Shown here in pieces: positions 1-7,918 of a DNA stretch of 64,000 bases. Under the pieces are notes generated by a model. The model searched no databases. It was not told the origin of the DNA and saw nothing but the letters and a program-made list of their open reading frames with translations. The stretch is from RGIG2041 sp045578865. Lineage in GTDB: Bacteria; Bacillota; Clostridia; UBA1381; UMGS1253. Numbering within the stretch: position 1 is the stretch's first letter; each line of letters begins with the position of its first letter. Location: positions 62,001-126,000 of the forward strand of contig JAZNLB010000005.1 of assembly GCA_045578865.1 (NCBI GenBank), given 5' to 3'. The translations under genes were made by a program, and so were the position numbers.

Positions 1-174
1 GCCTGCACCCAGCAGACCACGCATGCCGCCCGTGCCGAATTCCAAATCGCGATAAAAGCGTTCTTCAATTTCTTTTTCATCGTTGGCAATCGCAGTAAGT
101 TCCTTTTTCGTTTCCGCATCTGTTCTGTCACTTTCAAGCCAGTAGCAGTACAATTCATGCGCTGTTTTTCTCAT
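1..174 (-). CDS. Phosphosugar mutase (phosphoglucomutase/phosphomannomutase), N-terminal part
   Basis: Only the first 58 codons lie in the window; the gene runs off the left edge. The translated start carries the conserved N-terminal element of alpha-phosphohexomutases (EFGTGGMRG, about residues 46-54), which shapes the sugar-phosphate site before the catalytic serine loop; that loop is outside the window. The family interconverts hexose 1- and 6-phosphates and so feeds nucleotide-sugar synthesis. The ATG at 174 is preceded by GAAAGGATG on the minus strand, and an overlapping ATG closer to that site is in another frame and hits a stop at once. A promoter lies at 309-337, giving a leader of about 130 nt. 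Glucose versus mannose specificity cannot be told from this fragment. Confidence 0.85.
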   Translation of the reverse strand, partial: MRKTAHELYCYWLESDRTDAETKKELTAIANDEKEIEERFYRDLEFGTGGMRGLLGAG

Positions 175-230
175 GATGACATCCTTCTTTCTATGTAATA
201 TTATCGTTGTTTCACTCACAAAATCCAAAG

Positions 231-248
231 TTAGCACTCCGTCGGCAT
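231..248 (-). other. Possible five-codon upstream ORF in the mutase leader
   Basis: On the minus strand a strong site AAAGGAG (255-261) sits 6 nt before ATG CCG ACG GAG TGC TAA, encoding MPTEC. It lies inside the transcribed leader, between the promoter and the mutase start at 174. Translation could influence expression of the downstream gene, or the match may be chance; nothing further in the sequence decides it. Confidence 0.3.
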
Positions 249-308
249 CAAATGCTCCTTTAAAATCAAAAGGCAAAAACCATTTATCTTCTTTTTTTGT
301 CTACATAC

Positions 309-337
309 ATTTTACCAAACTTTTCGCTTGGTGGCAA
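309..337 (-). promoter_or_regulatory. Sigma-A-type promoter of the phosphosugar mutase gene
   Basis: Read on the minus strand: -35 TTGCCA (332-337), 17-base spacer, -10 TAAAAT (309-314). The spacer contains a small inverted repeat (CCAA...TTGG). It is the only well-formed promoter between this gene and sigF. Confidence 0.7.
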
Positions 338-491
338 CATTTTTTTAGGGGGGGAATGTTTTTAGGAAATGTAGGAAACAAAAATAAAATAAACAGCCTT
401 TGCCGGCAAATATGCATTTTTCAATTTTGTATCTTCATTATAAAATGTAGTATGACAAACATCAATAAACAAAGTGTGAACTTTTTGTAAA

Positions 492-1196
492 TTAACCGAT
501 TTGTGCGCGCAGGGTTAACAAAAGTTTCTTTTCAATGCGTGAAACCTGCACCTGACTGATGCCCAGTTGCCCCGCAACATCAGACTGCGTTTTGTTTTCA
601 AAATAGCGCATATAAATCAGACGCCTGTCACGCTCAGACAAAGTTTCAATCGCTTGGCGCAATGAAAGACAGTCAATCAAATTCTCCTGCGTGTCGGCCG
701 CAGGCAAGGTTTCAAGCAAATTGGGCGCTTCGTCACTTTCAGCCTGCAAAGACTGCAAGGGTCGCATGGCTTCCATCGCCACCGTGACATCCTCCACTTC
801 CAGTCCAAGCGCATCCGCAATCTCGAATATACTTGGCGCAACGCCGTCTTCTTTTGTTTTTGTTTCCGTATAAGCACGAATATGTATCGCATTGGTTTTG
901 ATGCGCCGGCTGATGCGAACTGCACCGTCATCTCGTAAAAAGCGCTTAATCTCACCGACAATCACCGGAACGGCATAGGTAGACAGTTTCACACCATAGG
1001 TATCATCAAATCTCTGAACGGCTTTTATCAGTCCCAAAGCGCCGATTTGAAACAAATCCTCCGTGTCGTGTCCGGTATAGACAAATCGTTTGACAACGCT
1101 GCCGACCAATGCAAGATTTTCTTCAATAATTTTGTTTTGCTCCTCCGACGAAAGCGCCTTCGTTTGTTTTGTCATTTCCGTCACCGCCACTCGCAT
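492..1196 (-). CDS. sigF: RNA polymerase sporulation sigma factor SigF
   Basis: The 234-residue protein matches the forespore-specific sigma-F family. Region 2 (DLFQIGALGLIKAV, core binding and -10 recognition), STYAVP.I.GEI.RF.RDDG typical of SigF/SigG, and a region 4 helix-turn-helix ending in QSDVAGQLGISQVQVSRIEKK are all present. It directs early forespore transcription after asymmetric division. It follows spoIIAB and spoIIAA in the classical order, which separates it from SigG. I chose the ATG at 1196 because AGGTGG lies 8 nt before it and spoIIAB stops 4 bases upstream; a GTG at 1232 would extend the protein by 12 residues into spoIIAB. Its activity should be held by SpoIIAB and released by SpoIIAA. 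Confidence 0.95.
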   Translation of the reverse strand: MRVAVTEMTKQTKALSSEEQNKIIEENLALVGSVVKRFVYTGHDTEDLFQIGALGLIKAVQRFDDTYGVKLSTYAVPVIVGEIKRFLRDDGAVRISRRIKTNAIHIRAYTETKTKEDGVAPSIFEIADALGLEVEDVTVAMEAMRPLQSLQAESDEAPNLLETLPAADTQENLIDCLSLRQAIETLSERDRRLIYMRYFENKTQSDVAGQLGISQVQVSRIEKKLLLTLRAQIG

Positions 1197-1200
1197 CTGC

Positions 1201-1662
1201 TTATCCACCTGCTTTGGCAGACTGCTTTTCACGCACGCCCTCGTGTGCGCGCAGTTGCTTTTCCAAAATCACCGTTGTGCCCTCACCTAAAACGCTATGT
1301 ACCGACACCGAATCCATAAATGCTTCCATCACAGTAAAGCCCATGCCGGAGCGCTCTGCCTCCGGTTTGCCTGTATACATCGGCTCCATGGCTTTCTTAA
1401 CATCCGCAATACCGACACCCGTATCTGTTACCGACACCGTTACATGTCTTTTTTGCGTGATACAACAAAGTTCCACAATACCGCCTGCGCTGTCATAGCC
1501 GTGCACAATCGCATTGGTCACCGCTTCAGACAGCGCCGTTTTGATGTCGGAAAGTTCCTCCACTGTCGGATCAAGCCCCACTACAAAAGCGGCAACCGCC
1601 GTTCTTGCAAACGCCTCATTGGATGCATGTGCATCAAAAAACAATCGCATTTCATTTTTCAT
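1201..1662 (-). CDS. spoIIAB: Anti-sigma-F factor / serine kinase SpoIIAB
   Basis: The 153-residue protein is a GHKL-fold ATPase. The N box (SEAVTNAIVHGY, about 47-58), G1 box (DTGVGI) and G2 box (RSGMGFTVMEAFMD) are all intact, as expected for a kinase that phosphorylates SpoIIAA and, with ATP, sequesters sigma-F in the predivisional cell. Its ATG overlaps the spoIIAA stop codon by 4 bases, and sigF starts 4 bases after its own stop, so the three genes are translationally linked. The size is close to the B. subtilis protein (146 residues). Confidence 0.95.
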   Translation of the reverse strand: MKNEMRLFFDAHASNEAFARTAVAAFVVGLDPTVEELSDIKTALSEAVTNAIVHGYDSAGGIVELCCITQKRHVTVSVTDTGVGIADVKKAMEPMYTGKPEAERSGMGFTVMEAFMDSVSVHSVLGEGTTVILEKQLRAHEGVREKQSAKAGG

Positions 1663-2009
1663 ATTGCCGCCTCCTTCACCATGTGCAATGCTTCTTCCAC
1701 CGTTTGGGTCCAGCGCACAAGTTTATAAATGCCCGACAAGCTCATCAGCCTGTCCATCCGCTCTGATACACCGGCAAGTACTACCCGTCCGCCGAGCGGT
1801 TGTACCAAGCGGTATCGCCCCATAATCAGCCCAATACCCGAACTGTCCATAAACTGCACCTCGGAAAAATCAAATATGATATGATTGGCATGCGTGCTCA
1901 AAAAAGCCTCGTCCACACTTTGTCGCACACTGCCTGCAATATGATGGTCAATCTCCGCTCCCAGATGCACTATGAGCGCACGAGCGCGTGTATTATACTC
2001 TGTTTTCAT
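1659..2009 (-). CDS. spoIIAA: Anti-anti-sigma factor SpoIIAA (STAS domain)
   Basis: At 116 residues this is the normal size for SpoIIAA. The single STAS domain carries the phosphorylation loop FMDSSGIGLIMGRY; by family knowledge one serine of the DSSG motif is phosphorylated by SpoIIAB and dephosphorylated by SpoIIE to free sigma-F. The start at 2009 (MKTEYNTRA) is chosen because AAAGGATG lies about 8 nt upstream; two earlier in-frame ATGs (2018 and 2054) lack a spaced site. It is the first gene of the spoIIA operon, and a terminator hairpin at 2053-2107 isolates it from the gene upstream. A clear sigma-H promoter was not recognised; a TATGAT-like -10 lies near 2030-2035. Confidence 0.93.
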   Translation of the reverse strand: MKTEYNTRARALIVHLGAEIDHHIAGSVRQSVDEAFLSTHANHIIFDFSEVQFMDSSGIGLIMGRYRLVQPLGGRVVLAGVSERMDRLMSLSGIYKLVRWTQTVEEALHMVKEAAI

Positions 2010-2052
2010 ATGTTTCATCCTTTCTCGGACAGTATCATAGCGCAAAACGCAC

Positions 2053-2107
2053 AAAAAAAAGCACTTATTTTGTCGTAAGTTTCATTTTCCATCGACAAAA
2101 TAAGTGC
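2053..2107 (-). terminator. Strong rho-independent terminator of the glyA operon
   Basis: A perfect 15-base inverted repeat (2061-2075 with 2093-2107, 17-base loop) is followed on the minus strand by eight T. It lies about 150 bases beyond the stop of the YkgJ-like gene and only about 45 bases before the spoIIAA start, so the spoIIA promoter must fit in a very short space. Confidence 0.85.
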
Positions 2108-2257
2108 CTGTATGATTTTGTTTTACGCTTCTACCATGAATATATACTCCGCTACTGAAACCATAAACGCCTCATCTGCACACACGAGGCTGATTGGCAC
2201 AGCATGCATACAAAGACATAAAATACGGCTAAAATTTCTTCATCGGTATGCGCCCGC

Positions 2258-2779
2258 TCAATAAAATTTTGCTACCTCGTCTAAAACATAGGACTGTTCA
2301 ATAACAAACTCCCGCACATCCGCATTTTTCAAAAGCACACCGAAAATCAATTTGACTCTGCGTACAAATTCCGGCTCAAAGTCTGCAAGTGTAAAGGTTT
2401 TTGCCAACGGACACATCGACTTTGCGCGCGGGTCAATGATAATTTCGGGTTTTCCGCCTTCCTTCAAATAAGGAATCAGCGGAAAAATGCGACACGACAA
2501 CGGACGCAAGGTTCTTAGGCAAGTGCCATTACATATCGCAATCGGCGTTTTCTTATCCTCCGGACCGTACAAAAAGTCTGATGTTTCAATTTTCAGCCAC
2601 GGAGCATGCACATTTTTGTACATCTCTCCCTCGCCGGGATACAAATACATCCCCGCCTCATCATCTTCGCTTACACAACAGGCGTGCGCGCAAAGCCTGC
2701 CGCAGTCTACCGTAAGCGGCGTTACCGCATCCAGCAGACGATAGGCTTCTTTGTAAACAGAAACGGATTTCATACTCAA
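2258..2779 (-). CDS. YkgJ-type cysteine-cluster protein
   Basis: The 173-residue soluble protein has the cysteine pattern of the YkgJ / zinc- or iron-chelating family: DCGRLCAHACC near residues 25-35, then CNGTC and RPLSCRIFPLIPY near 83-103. These Cys are believed to bind Zn or an Fe-S cluster; the biochemical role of most members is unknown. The start overlaps the stop of the sugar kinase gene by 4 bases, so it is the last gene of a glyA - kinase - ykgJ-like operon ending at the 2053-2107 terminator. A second ATG two codons in is an equally possible start. Confidence 0.75.
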   Translation of the reverse strand: MSMKSVSVYKEAYRLLDAVTPLTVDCGRLCAHACCVSEDDEAGMYLYPGEGEMYKNVHAPWLKIETSDFLYGPEDKKTPIAICNGTCLRTLRPLSCRIFPLIPYLKEGGKPEIIIDPRAKSMCPLAKTFTLADFEPEFVRRVKLIFGVLLKNADVREFVIEQSYVLDEVAKFY

Positions 2780-3717
2780 ACAACCTTTATAATCTCAATT
2801 TCATCAATCGCAGCTGTCAGCGTTTCATAATTAAGTATCTGCGTAGCCGGACCGGTTACAATCGCCTGCGAAAATGCCGCCGCATGACGAAGCGCCGCTT
2901 CATTTCCGAGTTTTTTAGTTTTTCCGTAAAGGAAACCACTCAAAAACGCATCCCCCGCACCGACCGTATTTAACACCGGCACATTCGGCACCTGCACCAT
3001 ATAAACTTCGCCTTCACAAACGGCAACCGCACCGTCCGGGCCACAGGAAACCAATACATTCGCTACGCCGCGTTCACTGATGCGCTTCGCGCACTCTACA
3101 ATTTCATAACGATTGACCACATGCACATCGAAACTGTCACACAGTTCCTTCAAATTCGGTTTAATCACATCCGGGTTCGCTTCCAGCGCCGCCAAAAGCG
3201 CTTTGCCGCTGCAATCCACCGCCACCTTGGCTCCATTTTGATGAATCACCTCTGTGAGCGTCTTGTAAATATCCGTCGGCATCTTAGAAGACACACGCCC
3301 GCTGAGCGCCACATAAGCGCACTCCTTGGCAATTTGCGCCGCCTTTTCGAAAAGCATTTCAAGTTGCAAATCCGTCGGTTTGCCTGCCTCTAAATTTACA
3401 TCCGTATATGTCCCGTTTTTCAAATCCACAATCTTGATGTTGTTGCGAATCGGGTAATCTACCGGAATAAAATCCGAGCGCACACCAAACTTGTTGAGCT
3501 GGCTGATAAACACCGCTCTGTCCGGTCCGCCGATAAACCCAAAGCAAATGGAGTCCAAACCGCTTGAAGCTAAGTATTTTGCAACATTCACACCCTTAGA
3601 ACCGGGGACCGCCGTCGACTCATATGCACAGTTTACTTCATTTAAACAAAAATCATCCACATAAATCGTTCTGTCCATCGCCGGACTCAAAGATAAACCT
3701 GCTACTTTATTGCACAT
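2776..3717 (-). CDS. PfkB-family hexose-phosphate kinase (1-phosphofructokinase / tagatose-6-phosphate kinase type)
   Basis: The 313-residue protein is a ribokinase-fold PfkB kinase of the FruK/LacC subgroup. An N-terminal substrate region (GSKGVNVAKYLASSG) precedes the C-terminal signature NTVGAGDAFLSGFLYG, with the catalytic Asp in GAGD. Family members phosphorylate fructose 1-phosphate or tagatose 6-phosphate with ATP in the cytoplasm. No fructose PTS or DeoR-type regulator adjoins it, so the substrate is not settled by context. It starts 36 bases after glyA with GGAAGG before the ATG and is probably cotranscribed with it. Confidence 0.85.
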   Translation of the reverse strand: MCNKVAGLSLSPAMDRTIYVDDFCLNEVNCAYESTAVPGSKGVNVAKYLASSGLDSICFGFIGGPDRAVFISQLNKFGVRSDFIPVDYPIRNNIKIVDLKNGTYTDVNLEAGKPTDLQLEMLFEKAAQIAKECAYVALSGRVSSKMPTDIYKTLTEVIHQNGAKVAVDCSGKALLAALEANPDVIKPNLKELCDSFDVHVVNRYEIVECAKRISERGVANVLVSCGPDGAVAVCEGEVYMVQVPNVPVLNTVGAGDAFLSGFLYGKTKKLGNEAALRHAAAFSQAIVTGPATQILNYETLTAAIDEIEIIKVV

Positions 3718-3753
3718 ACTGCACCTTCCCTATGCCAGAATGTATATATCTAT

Positions 3754-4986
3754 TTATGCATACAACGGATGCTTTTCGCAAAGTGCAGCTACACGCGCCT
3801 TGATTTCGTCTGCACTTGCGCCGTTAGTTACTGCAAGCTTAATAAGCGCAGCAATTTCCACCATGTCCTCTTCTTTAAAGCCTCTGGAAGTTACCGCAGG
3901 TGTTCCGATACGGATACCGCTGGTTACAAACGGGCTTTGTGTATCAAACGGAATGGCATTTTTATTTACAGTTATACCGATTTCATCAAGTTTGTGCTCT
4001 GCTTCTTTTCCGGTGATGTTCATCGGCGTTAAGTCTACAAGCATCAGATGATTGTCCGTACCGCCGCTGACAAGTTTAAAACCTTCCTTCAACAGTGCAT
4101 CTGCAAGCGCTGTCGCATTTTTTACAATCTGTTTTTGGTAAGCCTTAAATTCATCGGAGAGTGCTTCTTTAAAGCATACGGCTTTGGAGGCAATCACATG
4201 CATAAGCGGACCGCCCTGAATTCCCGGGAAAAGCGCCTTATTAATCTTTGCCGCATGCTCTTCTTTGCACAAAATCAAACCGCCACGCGGGCCGCGAAGT
4301 GTCTTATGTGTTGTGGTCGTTACAAAATCTGCGTGCGGCACCGGGTTCGGATGCAAACCTGCCGCAACCAGACCGGCGATGTGCGCCATATCCACCATAA
4401 AATATGCGCCGACTTCCTTTGCAATTTCAGCAAAGCGCGCAAAGTCAATCGTTCTCGGATATGCGGATGCACCTGCTAAAATGAGTTTCGGCTTGCACTC
4501 GAGTGCCAAGCGACGAACTTCATCGTAATCGATTACATTTTCGCCTTCATTTACACCGTATGGCACGATATTAAAATATTTACCGGAGATGTTGACCGGA
4601 CTACCATGGCTTAAATGACCGCCGTGTGCAAGGCTCATGCTCAGCACCGTATCGCCCGGCTCCAAAACGGAGAAGAACACCGTCAGGTTTGCCTGCGCGC
4701 CGGAGTGCGGCTGCACATTGGCGTGGTCGGCACCAAATACCTTTTTGGCACGCTCAATCGCCAAAGTCTCCACAACATCTACATATTCGCAACCGCCGTA
4801 ATAGCGCTTGCCCGGATAACCCTCTGCGTATTTATTGGTCAGCGGTGTTCCCATCGCTTCCATAACTGCTTCGCTTACAAAGTTTTCCGAAGCGATTAAC
4901 TCAATCTTATTTTGCTGTCTGGAAAGTTCCTGCATAACTGCTGCATAAACTTCGGCATCAGCCGCCTTAATCTTATTGAATTCCAT
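3754..4986 (-). CDS. glyA: Serine hydroxymethyltransferase
   Basis: The 410-residue PLP enzyme interconverts serine and glycine with tetrahydrofolate and is the main source of one-carbon units. Visible family features are ELIASENF near the N-terminus, NKYAEGYPGKRYYGGCE, the GAQAN segment, and the PLP lysine motif TTTTHKTLRGPRGG. Length is normal. The ATG at 4986 is preceded by GAGGAGTG at good spacing; an upstream in-frame GTG at 4995 falls on the binding site itself. A promoter at 5020-5048 makes this the first gene of the operon. Confidence 0.97.
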   Translation of the reverse strand: MEFNKIKAADAEVYAAVMQELSRQQNKIELIASENFVSEAVMEAMGTPLTNKYAEGYPGKRYYGGCEYVDVVETLAIERAKKVFGADHANVQPHSGAQANLTVFFSVLEPGDTVLSMSLAHGGHLSHGSPVNISGKYFNIVPYGVNEGENVIDYDEVRRLALECKPKLILAGASAYPRTIDFARFAEIAKEVGAYFMVDMAHIAGLVAAGLHPNPVPHADFVTTTTHKTLRGPRGGLILCKEEHAAKINKALFPGIQGGPLMHVIASKAVCFKEALSDEFKAYQKQIVKNATALADALLKEGFKLVSGGTDNHLMLVDLTPMNITGKEAEHKLDEIGITVNKNAIPFDTQSPFVTSGIRIGTPAVTSRGFKEEDMVEIAALIKLAVTNGASADEIKARVAALCEKHPLYA

Positions 4987-5019
4987 GATGTACACTCCTC
5001 TTACAATATAGATGAGTTT

Positions 5020-5048
5020 ATTATACTATATTCGCACACATTTCGCAA
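5020..5048 (-). promoter_or_regulatory. Sigma-A-type promoter of the glyA operon
   Basis: Minus strand: -35 TTGCGA (5043-5048), 17-base spacer, consensus -10 TATAAT (5020-5025). The expected transcript start is about 25-30 bases before the glyA ATG. Confidence 0.8.
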
Positions 5049-5108
5049 GCTTTTTTGGAGTTCTTTACTTTTTTATTCCCCTATGATAAAATGGACATGG
5101 TGATGAAT

Positions 5109-5738
5109 ATGACAAAGAAAGAACGCCTGCTTTTAATCGCGCAGGATTTGCAGACAGCATACCCCGATGCCGTATGCTCGTTAGATAATGTGACTGACCC
5201 TTGGAAACTGCTGGTTTCCGCCATTTTGGCGACGCAGTGTACAGACAAGCGTGTCAATATGGTCACGCCGGCACTTTTTGACCGTTTCCCCAAAATTGCA
5301 GACTTTGCTGCAGCCACACCGCAAGATGTAATCCCCTATATCCGCTCGACCGGGTTTTTTAATCATAAGGCGCAAAACATCGTCGGTTCGGCAAAGAAAA
5401 TCATGGCAGATTTTGGCGGCGAAGTACCCCGCACCATGGACGAACTGACCACGCTTCCCGGCGTAGGCAGAAAGATTGCCAATCTGTTAATCGGCGATTG
5501 TTTCGGTGGCGATGCCATCGTGGTAGATACGCACTGCAAACGCATCACATACCGCATGGGGCTAACCAAACAGACCGACCCGACCAAGATTGAGATGGAG
5601 CTTTGGAAAATTATGCCACGCGACATGGGTAGTGATTTTTGCCATCGCATTGTTTATCTCGGTCGCGAATTTTGCGTACGCAGTCCGAAATGCGATATAT
5701 GCCCTGTAAGTACACACTGTAAAAAAGTATTAAAATAA
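5109..5738 (+). CDS. nth: Endonuclease III (DNA glycosylase/AP lyase)
   Basis: The 209-residue protein removes oxidised pyrimidines in base-excision repair. It has the helix-hairpin-helix LPGVGRKIANLL with the catalytic Lys, the downstream VDTHCKR segment with the catalytic Asp, and a C-terminal CX6CX2CX5C cluster (CVRSPKCDICPVSTHC) for one [4Fe-4S]. Several in-frame ATGs precede this start (5055, 5091, 5097, 5103). The one at 5109 gives the usual family length (E. coli 211 residues) and has GGTGATG upstream; starts at 5091-5103 cannot be excluded. It is divergent from glyA, and a bidirectional hairpin follows its stop. Confidence 0.92.
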   Translation: MTKKERLLLIAQDLQTAYPDAVCSLDNVTDPWKLLVSAILATQCTDKRVNMVTPALFDRFPKIADFAAATPQDVIPYIRSTGFFNHKAQNIVGSAKKIMADFGGEVPRTMDELTTLPGVGRKIANLLIGDCFGGDAIVVDTHCKRITYRMGLTKQTDPTKIEMELWKIMPRDMGSDFCHRIVYLGREFCVRSPKCDICPVSTHCKKVLK

Positions 5739-5740
5739 CA

Positions 5741-5774
5741 AAAAAACGGATGAAATTTTCATCCGTTTTTTTGT
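5741..5774. terminator. Bidirectional terminator between nth and the PTS gene
   Basis: The palindrome acggatgaaa/tttcatccgt (5746-5755 with 5757-5766) is flanked by an A run on the left and a T run on the right. It can stop transcription from nth on the plus strand and from the PTS gene on the minus strand. Confidence 0.85.
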
Positions 5775-7814
5775 TTAGTATAAAATCTTTAAAAGATTTT
5801 CTCCGTGCTTAACTGCGCCTTGTGCAACTGCGTTTAGCCCCTTATAACCGCTTGCATCGGTAATGACGAGCGGTGTAACCGTTTTGTATCCCGCTTTTTC
5901 TATTGCCTCTTTATCAAAGCGGATAAGCACATCTCCTTTGCGAACCGACTCACCGCTTGCAACTGCATACTCAAAGTGCTTGCCTTTTAAATTAACGGTA
6001 TCCAAGCCGACATGAACTAAAAGTTCAAATCCCTCTGCCGTCTTCAATCCGATGGCATGTTTAGAATCTACCACATTGGAAACCGTTGCATCGCAAGGGG
6101 CGTAAATGATGCCCTGTGTCGGCAAAATGGCAATACCTTGCCCCAAAATTCCCTTGCTGAACACCTCGTCTTCCACTTCCTTTAAATCTACAACCTGTCC
6201 GTCAGCAAACGCCCAGAGCATACACACACCCGTCTGCGTATCTACATGCATATCCAGATAATCCTCCAGATTGGATTTAACCACCGTTACCGTCGGCCCG
6301 TAAATCACCTGCACGCCGTTGCCTTTGTGAATTACACCGCTTGCGCCGCTCTGCTTTAAAAGCGCATCTGAAACCTTACTACCGTCCCTTACGGTGATGC
6401 GGAGTCTGGTAGCACAACAATCCACATCGGCAATATTTTCTTTGCCGCCGAGACCTTTTACAATCAACGCAGACTGTGCGCCCTCCTGCTTTGCCGCCTC
6501 TACATCTTTACGGGTATAAAGTTTCGTCTCCTCGCCTTCCTCTTCGCGTCCCGGGGTTTTGTAGTTAAACTTTCGAATCATAAAAGTAAATACGCCCCAG
6601 TAGAGAAAGAAATACACGATACCGACAAGCACAATATAAATCCAGTTCGTCTTTGCATTGCCCTGCAAGATACCAAACAGAGTTAAGTCAATCACGCCGC
6701 CGGAAAATGTCATGCCCACACCGACACGCAGAATGTGCATAAGCATAAATGAAAGACCGGCGAGCACACAGTGCACCGCATACATCAACGGCGCAACAAA
6801 TATAAAAGTAAATTCAAGCGGCTCCGTAATACCCGTAAGCATCGCGGTAAGCGCAGCGGATAGCAAAAGACTGCCCGCCACTTTGCGGCGTTCAGGTTTA
6901 GCGCATTGGTACATCGCAAGTGCCGCGCCCGGAAGACCGAAAATCATAAATGGGAATTTACCTGCCATAAAGCGCGTTGCATCCGTGTTGAAAAACAGGG
7001 TGTTTTTAGATGCCAACTCAGCAAAATAAATATTTTGCGCACCCTGCACCAGTACGCCGTCAATGACCGCGCTGCCACCCACGCTTGTCTGCCAGAACGG
7101 AATATAAAACACATGGTGCAGACCGAACGGAATGAGCGCGCGCTCGATAATGCCGTAAATCCATGTGCCTGCATATCCGGACGCCAGCACAAGATTGCCG
7201 AGCATGGAAATGCCCCGCTGAATCAGCGGCCACACAAAGAACAACAAAATGCCGACAACGACATACACCAGAGCCGAAATAATCGGTACAAAGCGTGTGC
7301 CGCCGAAAAAAGCGAGCACGGGAGGCAGCTGGATTTTATAAAAGCGATTGTGCAACGCCGCCACACCGAGACCGACAATGATACCACCAAACACGCCCAT
7401 TTGCAATGTCGTGATACCAAGCACACTCGCCGTAGTGTTTACAAGCATGCTCTGCGCGCCACCATTTGCGTTAATCAGTGCAAAAATAGTTGTGTGCATA
7501 ATTAAAAATGCTACAACACTCGCAAGTGCCGCGACTTCTTTTTCCTTTTTCGCCATACCGATGGCAACGCCGATGGCAAACAAAAGTGCCAAATTGTCAA
7601 ACACGGCGCTGCCCGCCTTGCTCATAATATCAAGCACGGTATACAAAAGGCTGCCGGGATAGATAATGCCCGTTAAATTATACGCCTCGAGCATCGTCTG
7701 ATTGGTAAAGGAGCTGCCGATGCCCAAAAGCAGTCCGGCAACTGGCAAAATTGCAATCGGAAGCATAAAGGAGCGCCCGACTCTTTGCAATACGCCGAAA
7801 ATTTTATCTTTCAT
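5775..7814 (-). CDS. Glucose-type PTS permease, fused EIICBA
   Basis: The 679-residue protein carries all three domains in the order C-B-A. Residues 1 to about 420 form the multi-helix EIIC channel (PVAGLLLGIGSSF near the start, FGLPGAALAM later). A charged linker leads to EIIB with the phosphorylated Cys in CCATRLRIT (about residue 467). EIIA follows, with HAIGLKT and the active-site His in LLVHVGLDTVNLKG. It imports and phosphorylates a hexose such as glucose or N-acetylglucosamine using HPr-phosphate; substrate cannot be fixed from sequence alone. GGAGGG precedes the ATG. It is a single-gene unit between two terminators; I did not see a clear antiterminator target in the short leader. Confidence 0.93.
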   Translation of the reverse strand: MKDKIFGVLQRVGRSFMLPIAILPVAGLLLGIGSSFTNQTMLEAYNLTGIIYPGSLLYTVLDIMSKAGSAVFDNLALLFAIGVAIGMAKKEKEVAALASVVAFLIMHTTIFALINANGGAQSMLVNTTASVLGITTLQMGVFGGIIVGLGVAALHNRFYKIQLPPVLAFFGGTRFVPIISALVYVVVGILLFFVWPLIQRGISMLGNLVLASGYAGTWIYGIIERALIPFGLHHVFYIPFWQTSVGGSAVIDGVLVQGAQNIYFAELASKNTLFFNTDATRFMAGKFPFMIFGLPGAALAMYQCAKPERRKVAGSLLLSAALTAMLTGITEPLEFTFIFVAPLMYAVHCVLAGLSFMLMHILRVGVGMTFSGGVIDLTLFGILQGNAKTNWIYIVLVGIVYFFLYWGVFTFMIRKFNYKTPGREEEGEETKLYTRKDVEAAKQEGAQSALIVKGLGGKENIADVDCCATRLRITVRDGSKVSDALLKQSGASGVIHKGNGVQVIYGPTVTVVKSNLEDYLDMHVDTQTGVCMLWAFADGQVVDLKEVEDEVFSKGILGQGIAILPTQGIIYAPCDATVSNVVDSKHAIGLKTAEGFELLVHVGLDTVNLKGKHFEYAVASGESVRKGDVLIRFDKEAIEKAGYKTVTPLVITDASGYKGLNAVAQGAVKHGENLLKILY

Positions 7815-7876
7815 ACTACACCCTCCAAAAAAGTTGATATTGGTAGTATGCTCATTAAAATACAGATTATGAAAAT

Positions 7877-7918
7877 AAAAAAAGACGAAGGAAACACTTG
7901 TCCTAAATTCGTCTTTTT
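7877..7918 (-). terminator. Terminator of the lepA-hemW operon
   Basis: Inverted repeat aaaagacgaa/ttcgtctttt (7880-7889 with 7908-7917), with an inner GGA/TCC pairing, is followed on the minus strand by a T run. The hairpin overlaps the hemW stop codon. Confidence 0.75.

Larger units (their letters stand above)
175..491. other. Intergenic region between sigF and the phosphosugar mutase gene
   Basis: This 317-base AT-rich stretch holds the mutase promoter (309-337, minus), its long leader and a possible five-codon leader ORF (231-248). A run of seven G follows six T at 342-354, just upstream of the -35 box. I see no convincing sigF terminator; only a short palindrome (tttgccggcaaa) occurs near 408-419. 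No other coding sequence has a credible ribosome binding site. Confidence 0.6.

Noticed and set aside
342..354. Homopolymer run (T6 G7) as a phase-variation switch
   Set aside because: It lies upstream of the -35 box, the G run is only seven bases, and no other contingency-type repeats occur near it.
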